64,000 bases of DNA from Methylopila sp. 73B (GTDB lineage: Bacteria; Pseudomonadota; Alphaproteobacteria; Rhizobiales; Methylopilaceae). Positions 57,848 through 64,000 of this stretch are shown here, piece after piece. Position numbers and translations under genes: made by a program. The notes beneath the pieces are model-generated. The model saw nothing but the letters and a program-made list of their open reading frames with translations. It had not been told where the DNA came from and made no database searches. Within the stretch, counting starts at the first letter, position 1. Every line of letters begins with the position of its first letter. The DNA is taken from positions 1,860,001-1,924,000 of the forward strand of contig NZ_JAFV01000001.1 in assembly GCF_000526315.1 (NCBI RefSeq). Reading direction: 5' to 3'.

Positions 57848-58906
57848 TCAGCGCTCGCCGCGGAACACGATCGGGAACTTGCCGGGCTCCCCGACCCCAT
57901 CGCACTCCTCCTTGGCGCGGTATTCGACCATGCGGAAGGCGGCGCCGCCCCACTCCCAAGTCCCGACCTGCCCGCAATCGCCCTGCGCGCGGCCGCGGTC
58001 GAAGGCGGTGAGCTGCTTCTTCGAGGGGTCGTAGGCGACGTTCGAGAGCACGTCGACGCCGGTCCAGCCGACCGATTCCAGGAAGGCCGCGAACAACAGC
58101 GGCTCGAACCGCCCCGCCGCTCGCGACGGATCCTCGAGGAAAAGCGTGAAATCGACGTTGGTCGCGCCCGAGGCGCAGACCATCGCCCAGAGCGTCAGCC
58201 CGCCGCCGAGATCGGCCGCGAAGGATTCCTCGGCCAGGAACGAGGCGTCGGTCTCGTTGCGGTCCCAGACGGGGCAGTCGCGATCGACCATGATCTGGCG
58301 CAGAGCCGGCGGCGCGTTCTCCCGGCTCACGTCGCGCACCTGTCCCGAACGCACCGCCGGCGTGTCGCCGCCGACAAGAGCGATCAGCGCGTCCGGACGG
58401 TCGACGCGTCCTTGCGCGCGATCGACCTCGGCGAGCGCGGAGGCGAACCCCGGCAAAGCGAAATCCGCCGACAGGTCGCGGCGATCCTCCGCGACGATCG
58501 CCACGGTCAGCATCTTGCCGCGCCGGAGAAAGGGCAGGAGCTTCCGGGTGGCCGCGTCGGAAAAGCGGATCTCGACGCCCCCGCCCGGCCCCGGGGCGCT
58601 CGCGAGATCCGCGCCCGAGGCGAAGCGGATCGGCGGACCTCCGTCGACCGCGAGCGCCACGCGCGGCCGGTTCAGGGCGCCGTCGACGTCGATCGACAAA
58701 GTGAGCTTCGGCTGGGCGTCCTTGGGGCCGGCGCGTTGCGCCGCGAGCGTGGCGGACGTCGCGGTGGTGCGGGACGCGGCGATCTCGACCCGACAGTCTC
58801 CTGCCGGCTTGCCCGTTCCGCACGCGACGTTCCAGCCCTCGAACTGGGCGGCGTCGGCCGCGCCGCCGGCGATCATCAGGATGAGGCTTGCGAGCAAACG
58901 GCGCAT
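57848..58906 (-). CDS. DUF1176 family secreted protein
   Basis: A 352-residue protein with a signal peptide (MRRLLASLILMIAGGAADAAQ). It matches DUF1176, a periplasmic family in alphaproteobacteria: FEGWNVACGTGKPAGDCRVEI and the later LTLWAMVCASGATNVDFTLFLED, SKKQLTAFDRGRAQGDCGQVGTWEWGGAAFRMVEYRAKEECDG. The conserved Cys and Trp residues suggest a ligand-binding beta-rich protein. The function is unknown. It is convergent with the decarboxylase. Confidence 0.85.
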   Translation of the reverse strand: MRRLLASLILMIAGGAADAAQFEGWNVACGTGKPAGDCRVEIAASRTTATSATLAAQRAGPKDAQPKLTLSIDVDGALNRPRVALAVDGGPPIRFASGADLASAPGPGGGVEIRFSDAATRKLLPFLRRGKMLTVAIVAEDRRDLSADFALPGFASALAEVDRAQGRVDRPDALIALVGGDTPAVRSGQVRDVSRENAPPALRQIMVDRDCPVWDRNETDASFLAEESFAADLGGGLTLWAMVCASGATNVDFTLFLEDPSRAAGRFEPLLFAAFLESVGWTGVDVLSNVAYDPSKKQLTAFDRGRAQGDCGQVGTWEWGGAAFRMVEYRAKEECDGVGEPGKFPIVFRGER

Positions 58907-59131
58907 GGCGGGTCGCGACCTCGGACGCAGCGGACGGCGCGCGACCCTAATCCGGAATCGCGCCGAGACAAATCAGACCGACAGCCAAGGCCTCGCGAGG
59001 TCGTCACGCAGACGTGAGGCGCCCGGCCGGCTGCCGCGAAACCTTCCGCCGGACGGTCGAGTTATCTCCGGTGGGAGAGGCGCAGAATCTGGCGCGCAAC
59101 GCGCGCCCTTAAAAATCAGGAGCTTCAAAAG

Positions 59132-59638
59132 ATGCGAAAGACGCTCGCCATAGCGATCGCCGCAACGATCGGCCTGACGGGAGTCGTCAGCGCCGAAGCG
59201 GCTCCGCCCCGCGCGCCGAAGCCGCGGGCGACGCTGGAGCAGGTGCGCGCCCAAGCGCTGACCGACATGCAGACCGGAGACATCCAGACCGTGGATCGGC
59301 GCCGCTGGCGCGGCGGACGCGGCTGGGGCGGAGGTCGCCACTACGGGGGCCGTCGGCATTTCTCCAGCCGGCGGTATTACGGCGGACGCCGGCACTATGG
59401 CGGGCGCAGGTACTACGGACGGCGCTATTATGGGCGGCGGTACTATCGTGATCGGGACTACGGCGGCTATGCGGCGGCAGGCATCGCGGGCCTGGCGGCC
59501 GGCGCTCTGATCGCGGGAGCGGCGAACGGCCGCAGCTATTCGCGCGGCGACAGCTACTGCGCACAGCGGTTCCGCTCGTACAATCCGCGGACCGGCACCT
59601 ATACGGGCTACGACGGGCGCCAGCGCGCCTGCCCGTAA
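59132..59638 (+). CDS. BA14K-family secreted protein
   Basis: A 168-residue protein with a signal peptide (MRKTLAIAIAATIGLTGVVSAEA). The middle (residues about 50-110) is a Gly/Arg/Tyr repeat (GGRRYYG and GRRYYR units). A hydrophobic GIAGLAAGALIAGAA segment follows, then the BA14K domain DSYCAQRFRSYNPRTGTYTGYDGRQRACP. BA14K proteins are immunoreactive surface lectin-like proteins of Hyphomicrobiales. The ATG follows AGGAGCTTCAAAAG. A strong terminator comes 46 bases after the stop. Confidence 0.88.
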   Translation: MRKTLAIAIAATIGLTGVVSAEAAPPRAPKPRATLEQVRAQALTDMQTGDIQTVDRRRWRGGRGWGGGRHYGGRRHFSSRRYYGGRRHYGGRRYYGRRYYGRRYYRDRDYGGYAAAGIAGLAAGALIAGAANGRSYSRGDSYCAQRFRSYNPRTGTYTGYDGRQRACP

Positions 59639-59683
59639 GCCGCTCCGAACGGCGGCGTTGGACCAGCGCCGCCCGTTCCTCCG

Positions 59684-59718
59684 AAAGCCCCGGCGCGCGC
59701 CCCGCGCCGGGGCTTTTT
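59684..59718 (+). terminator. Terminator after the BA14K gene
   Basis: A perfect 14-bp stem (AAAGCCCCGGCGCG with CGCGCCGGGGCTTT) with a five-base loop, followed by T's, starts 46 bases after the stop codon. Confidence 0.9.
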
Positions 59719-59795
59719 CGTGTCCGCCGTAGAGGAACCGTCATTCCCTTCGAGCGTTTCCCTCTGTGAACGAAGACAGAACGAGGAAACGCCCC

Positions 59796-60104
59796 ATGGC
59801 TGAAAGCCGCCCGCAAGCCCATGTCGACGCCCGCCGTGCGGCGGACCCCGATGCGCCGACGCCCGGCGCTCCGGCTCACGAGGTTCACCCCAATCCGAAG
59901 ACCGCGCCCGATCCCGAGAGCAACGCGGAGAAGGATCCGAGTGACTGGGTGTCCGGCGACGAGCCGATGACCGGCGCTCAGGCCTCCTACCTGAAGACGC
60001 TCTCCGAGGAGACCGGCGCCGAGGCTTACAAGCCGGACCTGACAAAGGCCGAGGCCTCGATGGCGATCGACGAACTCAAGGACGCCCGCAACCAGAAGCG
60101 CTGA
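59796..60104 (+). CDS. DUF3072 family protein
   Basis: A 102-residue protein whose C-terminal part (DWVSGDEPMTGAQASYLKTLSEETGAEAYKPDLTKAEASMAIDEL) matches DUF3072, a short helical family of unknown function in alphaproteobacteria. The N-terminal half is charged and Pro-rich, probably disordered. The ATG at 59796 follows GAGGAAACGCCCC. Convergent with csaA. Confidence 0.8.
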   Translation: MAESRPQAHVDARRAADPDAPTPGAPAHEVHPNPKTAPDPESNAEKDPSDWVSGDEPMTGAQASYLKTLSEETGAEAYKPDLTKAEASMAIDELKDARNQKR

Positions 60105-60113
60105 CGCGCGTGT

Positions 60114-60476
60114 TCAAAACAGGCGGCCGCCGTTCGGCACGGCGGTCGTCGGCGACAGCAGCACGACCTCCCCGTCGGCGTCGGGCACTCCGAGGGTCAA
60201 GACCTCGGAGATGAACTTGCCGATCTGACGCGGCGGAAAGTTCACCACCGCCACCACTTGACGACCGATCAACGCCTCTGGCGCGTAGTGCTTGGTAATC
60301 TGCGCCGACGATCGCTTCACGCCAATGTCCGGGCCGAAGTCGATCCTGAGCTTGATCGCGGGCTTTCGCGCCTCGGGATAGGGCTCGGCTTCGACGACGA
60401 CGCCCACACGGACATCGACCTTCAGGAAATCGTCGAAGCCTATGACGGGCGACGCGGCTTCAGCAGTCCAGCTCAC
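60114..60476 (-). CDS. csaA: tRNA-binding-domain protein CsaA
   Basis: A 120-residue protein made of a single tRNA-binding OB fold: DDFLKVDVRVGVVVEAEPYPEARKPAIKLRIDFGPDIGVKRSSAQITKHYAPEALIGRQVVAVVNFPPRQIGKFISEVLTLGV. It is full length for CsaA. It acts as a chaperone and export-related factor in other bacteria. It overlaps the end of the TetR gene by four bases and is probably cotranscribed. Confidence 0.9.
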   Translation of the reverse strand: MSWTAEAASPVIGFDDFLKVDVRVGVVVEAEPYPEARKPAIKLRIDFGPDIGVKRSSAQITKHYAPEALIGRQVVAVVNFPPRQIGKFISEVLTLGVPDADGEVVLLSPTTAVPNGGRLF

Positions 60477-61192
60477 GCGGCGCTCGCCAGGTCGTCGGCG
60501 TCGTCCTTACGGGGCCGGCGAGCGAAGGCGCGGTCGCACACGTCGCGAAACGGAGCCGTCAAGCGGAGCGCGTCGTCGGCGCGGCGGGCCCAGCGTTCGG
60601 CCTTGCGGAGCTCCTCGTCGAGCGCCTTCATGGTGCGGGCGAGGCCCTGATCAGAATCGTTCAGGAAGGTCTCGAAGACGCGCGCGTTAACGAGCACAAG
60701 CGCCTGAGCGCGAGCGGCCCCCAACGGGCCGGATTCCTGCACGCCGGCCGCCGCCAGCATCCACTGCATCGACGAGACCGCGACCTTGTTCATCTCGGCT
60801 GCGCCGAGCGGATCGCGCATCACGCCGCGGCGGGCGGCGCGCAAGCCCTCGCGGTAGGGGGCCAGTGCCTCGAAACGCCGCATCAGCACGTCGAAGAGAC
60901 GCTCGCGCGCCGGCTCGTCGGCCATATCCTTGACGTCGTGATTGAGGACGTCGAGATCGATCTTGCGGACGAAGCCAGCCAGCACCGCGCCCTTCGAAGG
61001 GAACAGGCCGCGAAGGTCCGCCAAGCCGATACCGGCCCGTTCGGCCAGATCATGCAGGCCGATCTCGCCCCACGGCCTCTCGGCGAGCAGCGAGAACAGC
61101 GCGTCGATCGCTTTGTCGCGCGGATCGGGTCCGGGCTCGGCCTTCGACGGCTTCGCCGACGAAGCGTCGCTAGACGATGGATTGCGTGCCAT
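60473..61192 (-). CDS. TetR-family transcription regulator
   Basis: A 239-residue protein from ATG 61192. The N-terminal HTH (residues about 25-70, RDKAIDALFSLLAERPWGEIGLHDLAERAGIGLADLRGLFPSKGAVLAGFV) is of the TetR type. The C-terminal helical ligand-binding domain is long and ends in a Lys/Asp-rich tail. The ligand and targets are unknown; autoregulation and control of the downstream csaA gene are plausible. It overlaps csaA (GTGA/ATGA-type coupling). Confidence 0.85.
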   Translation of the reverse strand: MARNPSSSDASSAKPSKAEPGPDPRDKAIDALFSLLAERPWGEIGLHDLAERAGIGLADLRGLFPSKGAVLAGFVRKIDLDVLNHDVKDMADEPARERLFDVLMRRFEALAPYREGLRAARRGVMRDPLGAAEMNKVAVSSMQWMLAAAGVQESGPLGAARAQALVLVNARVFETFLNDSDQGLARTMKALDEELRKAERWARRADDALRLTAPFRDVCDRAFARRPRKDDADDLASAA

Positions 61193-61278
61193 GGCGCGTC
61201 TCCTCGCGGGTTTGTGGTGCTCGCTCGTCACGCGATTATGGGCACGGCGCGCGTTTGTTCCAAGGCGGCCCGTGCGGC

Positions 61279-62118
61279 TTAGCCCGCAAGTTCCCGGGAG
61301 CGCGCCGTCGCCGCCGCCACGGCGCGCTCGAGCAAAGGATCGAGGCCGTCGGCCGCCATCAGGACGCCGAGCGCCGCGGCCGTCGTGCCGTTTGGAGAGG
61401 TTACGTTCTTCCGCAACGTTTCCGGCGTCTCGGGGGAACGATGCAGCAATTCGCCCGCCCCCTCGATGGTGGCCCGCGCGAGCTTGCCGGCGAGTTCAGG
61501 CGACAGCCCGGCCGCGACGCCTGCGCGCGCGAGCGATTCCGCCATCAGAAACACATAGGCGGGGCCCGAACCGGACACGCCGGTGACGGCGTCGATCAAC
61601 GCCTCGTCGTCGACCCACACAACCTCGCCGCAGGTCTGCAGCAGGCGGTCCGCCAGAGCCCGCTGCCTCGCGTTGACGCCTTCGCCTGCGACGCAGGCCG
61701 TGATCCCGCGGCCAACGGAGGCCGGCGTGTTCGGCATGGTCCGCACCACGGCGGCGCCATCGGGAAGCCCGCTGCGCAGCGTCCTGAGCGTCGTTCCGGC
61801 GAGAATGGACACGACGACGGTATCGGGGCCAATAAAGCCCGCGACGCTCGGAAGCGCGGCGGTCGCCATCTGCGGCTTGACCGCGAAGAGGATCGCGGCC
61901 GGCGGCGGCAGGCTGCCGGGCTCGGGAGCAAGGACGACGCCCTGCGCGGCGAGGCGCTCCGCGGCGGCCGTCGGCAGTCCAGGATCGACGACGGCGACCA
62001 GCGCCGGATCGAGCCCGCCCGCCAGCCACCCGTCCAGAAGGGCGCCGCCCATCTTGCCCGCGCCCACGAGAAGGATCGGGCCGCCCGAAGAGAGCGGCCC
62101 GATGGAATGATCGGTCAT
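61279..62118 (-). CDS. proC: Pyrroline-5-carboxylate reductase ProC
   Basis: A 279-residue protein with the Rossmann fold NAD(P)-binding motif ILLVGAGKMGGALLDGWL and the ProC signature region GSGPAYVFLMAESLARAGVAAGL. It reduces pyrroline-5-carboxylate to L-proline. ATG 62118 is chosen; upstream open frame overlaps the YbjN-like gene. The two may be cotranscribed, as they are 16 bases apart. Confidence 0.95.
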   Translation of the reverse strand: MTDHSIGPLSSGGPILLVGAGKMGGALLDGWLAGGLDPALVAVVDPGLPTAAAERLAAQGVVLAPEPGSLPPPAAILFAVKPQMATAALPSVAGFIGPDTVVVSILAGTTLRTLRSGLPDGAAVVRTMPNTPASVGRGITACVAGEGVNARQRALADRLLQTCGEVVWVDDEALIDAVTGVSGSGPAYVFLMAESLARAGVAAGLSPELAGKLARATIEGAGELLHRSPETPETLRKNVTSPNGTTAAALGVLMAADGLDPLLERAVAAATARSRELAG

Positions 62119-62134
62119 GAAAGGCTCAACGCCG

Positions 62135-62635
62135 TCACGCCTCCCCCGCCGTCTCGAAGGCCACCACCTGCATGGCCTCCTCGGCGCTCTTGCCCGCCCA
62201 GACCACGAACTGGAACGCCTGGTAGTGACGTTCGCAGGCTTCGAGGGCCCCTTGCAGCAGGGCTTCGCATTGGGGGGCGCTCGCCTCCGCCCCGCCGGTG
62301 AGCAGGAGCGAGTGCCGGTAGACCACCACGCCCTCCTTGCTCCACAGATCGAAGTGGCCCAGCCACATCTGCTCATTGACGAGCGTCAGGAGCTGGAGAA
62401 TTTCCACCTTGCGGCGGTCGGGAACCTTGAGGTCGAAGGCGCAGGCGAGGTGAAGGGACTCCAGATCGTCCATCCACGTGAGAGATACGTGGTAGTCGGA
62501 CCAGGATCCGTCGACGGAAATCGTGATCTCGTCGTCGTCGGACCGGTCGAAAGACCAGTCGTTCAACGTCGCGATGCGTTCGATCATGTCGACAGGGTGG
62601 CCGTGACGCTCGGCGTCCACGTCGATGAGAGCCAT
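62135..62635 (-). CDS. YbjN-domain protein
   Basis: A 166-residue protein from ATG 62635 with GGGGAGGAG upstream. It has the YbjN alpha/beta pattern: DMIERIATLNDWSFDRSDDDEITISVDGSWSDYHVSLTWMDDLESLHLACAFDL and the end VNEQMWLGHFDLWSKEGVVVYRHSLLLTGG. YbjN proteins are structurally type III secretion chaperone-like, with an uncertain role in stress or envelope biology. It precedes proC. Confidence 0.9.
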   Translation of the reverse strand: MALIDVDAERHGHPVDMIERIATLNDWSFDRSDDDEITISVDGSWSDYHVSLTWMDDLESLHLACAFDLKVPDRRKVEILQLLTLVNEQMWLGHFDLWSKEGVVVYRHSLLLTGGAEASAPQCEALLQGALEACERHYQAFQFVVWAGKSAEEAMQVVAFETAGEA

Positions 62636-62834
62636 GAGCTCCTCCCCAGGTGAAGGCCCTGCTCGAGGGCGTGGGAACGACGTCGCGCGTGACCTGCGGA
62701 CCAAGGGCGGCCCGCCGACCGAGGCTCCGGATCGCGTGGCGTAAAGCCAGCGATTCGAGCCCCCTCAAACAGTATATGGCGCCCGTTTCCGCGCTGCACA
62801 CATGCTGTCGTGCTTGTATGAACGGATCGGCGCG

Positions 62835-63137
62835 TCAAATCGCGACTGTGTCTTCGGGACCGCTGCCGCCTTGCGGCGTCGAGGTTGAGTCAGCGAGCTT
62901 CGCTTCCAGCGCGTCGAGCCGGGCGGAGAGGGTCTCGTTCTCCTCGCGCGCCTTCACCGCCATCGCGCGCACGGCCTCGAACTCGTCGCGGCGGACGAGG
63001 TCCAGGTCCGCGAGGATCTTGCTGGCCTGAGCCCGCACGATCGTCTCGACCTCGCGCTTCACCCCGGAGGCGGCGCCGGCGGCGTCGGTCATCAGGCGTC
63101 CGATCTCGTCGAACACGCGGCCGCGGGTCTCGGTCAT
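62835..63137 (-). CDS. ubiK: Ubiquinone biosynthesis accessory factor UbiK (BMFP)
   Basis: A 100-residue protein from ATG 63137, with the BMFP pattern: FDEIGRLMTDAAGAASGVKREVETIVRAQASKILADLDLVRRDEFEAVRAMAVKAREENETLSARLDALEAKLA. The N-terminal amphipathic helix and C-terminal coiled coil form trimers at the membrane that assist ubiquinone synthesis. The gene stands alone on the minus strand. Confidence 0.9.
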   Translation of the reverse strand: MTETRGRVFDEIGRLMTDAAGAASGVKREVETIVRAQASKILADLDLVRRDEFEAVRAMAVKAREENETLSARLDALEAKLADSTSTPQGGSGPEDTVAI

Positions 63138-63210
63138 GGGGTCAGGCCTTTCGCAGGGAAAACGCTCGTCACACATGGCCCGCCGCCGCCCTTCCCGCAA
63201 GATCGGCGGC

Positions 63211-63984
63211 TCATGCGGCGTCCGGCTTCCGCGCCACGAGGAAGGCGTCCACGTCCGGGGCGTCGCCGGGAACCGGCCTGAAGCGCACGGCCAGACGCGC
63301 CAGCGCGTAGGCGAGGACGAGGCTGACGTGCCAGGACCACCGGTGGCCGACATAGCGGGCCTTGGGCGGCGGATCCGTCCGGCGGGCGAGCAGACGCCAC
63401 AGCCAGAGGATGACGCCCTGATGGGGCGAGACCGGCAGCGTCTCCAAAGCGACGACCTCGAGGCCGAGCTCCGCCGCCAGCGCGCGGAACGCGCCCGCGT
63501 TCCACCATGTCACGTGATGCGGGGGCAAGTTGAGCGGGAAGTTCGGGATGTCCGTCAGCGGCGAGGGGTGCAGCGGCGCCGCGAGGATCAGCAGACCGCC
63601 GGGCTTCAGCAGCTTCGCCATAAGCCTGGCGTGGCCGAGCGGATCGGGCACGTGCTCGATGACGTGGAACGCCGTCGCCACGTCATAGGCGGCGGTGTTC
63701 GCCTCCGCATGATGCTCGAGCGTCTCGCGGATCACCGCGTCATCGACGTCCTGGCCGGCGTAGGGATCGAGCCCGACGAACCGGGCGTGCGGCAAGTGGC
63801 GACGAAACAGGCCTGGGCCGCAGCCGATGTCGATGACCGTGGCGCCGTCTGGCACGGAGCGGGCGGCGCGGCGGAAATCGACGCGGCGATCGACCTCCTC
63901 CGTCAGCCCCTTGTGGATGTCCCACTTGGCGTAGAACCGGGCGTAGAAGGCCGCGTCGCCCACGATCGGCGGATCGAAGAACAT
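63211..63984 (-). CDS. Class I SAM-dependent methyltransferase (start may lie beyond window)
   Basis: A 257-residue methyltransferase with motif I VIDIGCGPGLFRRHL, motif post-I FVGLDPYAGQDV and motif IV VATAFHVIEHVPDPL, as in the ubiquinone or sugar-type methyltransferases of fold I. The C-terminal 60 residues are hydrophobic and Arg-rich. The target is unknown. No stop is seen between the ATG and the window edge, so a start farther upstream cannot be excluded. Confidence 0.8.
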   Translation of the reverse strand: MFFDPPIVGDAAFYARFYAKWDIHKGLTEEVDRRVDFRRAARSVPDGATVIDIGCGPGLFRRHLPHARFVGLDPYAGQDVDDAVIRETLEHHAEANTAAYDVATAFHVIEHVPDPLGHARLMAKLLKPGGLLILAAPLHPSPLTDIPNFPLNLPPHHVTWWNAGAFRALAAELGLEVVALETLPVSPHQGVILWLWRLLARRTDPPPKARYVGHRWSWHVSLVLAYALARLAVRFRPVPGDAPDVDAFLVARKPDAA

Positions 63985-64000
63985 AAGGCCCGACGGGCTT

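Noticed and set aside
62636-62834. A tRNA or small RNA gene between ybjN-like and ubiK
   Set aside because: No cloverleaf with a conserved T-loop was found; the region looks like a promoter and leader.
1-64000. CRISPR array or rRNA genes
   Set aside because: No set of regularly spaced short repeats and no rRNA-like sequence were seen on reading; the only tandem repeats are coding repeats in the tape measure and BA14K genes.

Overview
The window is GC-rich alphaproteobacterial DNA. MinCDE with a CtrA-type box, a BA14K-family protein, MeaB, UbiK and a DUF1176 protein point to Hyphomicrobiales (Rhizobiales); the species cannot be fixed from this sequence. It divides into a transposable (Mu-like) prophage at about 1-40493 and ordinary chromosome at about 40494-64000. 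The left end of the prophage (repressor, ner-like gene, left attachment end and the 5' part of the transposase gene) lies outside the window.

Prophage early region (1-7562): DDE transposase (A), AAA+ target-DNA activator (B), a DnaA domain-IV-only protein, small regulators, a DUF3164 protein, an ASCH-like protein, GemA, an N6-adenine-methyltransferase-like protein and finally a Mor/C-type transcription activator. Most of these genes overlap by 1-4 bases. A small reverse-strand gene (4997-5251) interrupts the run. Late region: lysis genes and small structural or accessory genes (7668-11362, including a GapR/DUF2312 homologue), then the Mu-type head module: DUF3486, terminase, DUF935 portal, Mu F minor head protein, I protease with an internal scaffold start, decoration protein, major capsid, DUF1320, Mu G and gp37. 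The tail is P2-type but arrives as two blocks in swapped order: spike V, PAAR-like tip, W, J, I and fibre first (22642-31426), then sheath, tube, E/E' with a -1 frameshift, tape measure, U, X and D (31528-39459). A D12-class Dam methylase gene and two 18-base direct repeats mark the right end.

The main non-gene signal is a 20-22 bp palindrome (half-site GGGGCTGACAG) found three times, immediately before the endolysin, the I protease and the tail sheath. These are the heads of the three apparent late transcription units, so the palindrome is probably the site of the phage late activator, most simply the Mor-like protein encoded just before the first copy. A more AT-rich cargo cassette (16177-17616) sits between the minor head protein and protease genes: an AlbA_2/Schlafen-type protein with its own promoter and terminator, convergent with a 78-residue unknown. 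It is the best candidate here for an uncharacterised defence or lysogenic-conversion system.

Chromosome: a glycosyltransferase-like protein, an outer-membrane-type beta-barrel protein, a CHASE4-GGDEF-EAL protein divergent from minCDE (with a CtrA box in the shared intergenic region), ccdA, a P1/S58 peptidase coupled to a SleB-type cell-wall hydrolase, meaB, a GST, a cold-shock protein, rlmJ, a cupin, an RNase T2 coupled to a secreted protein, a PLP decarboxylase, a DUF1176 protein, a BA14K protein, a DUF3072 protein, csaA with a TetR regulator, proC, ybjN-like, ubiK and a methyltransferase at the right edge.
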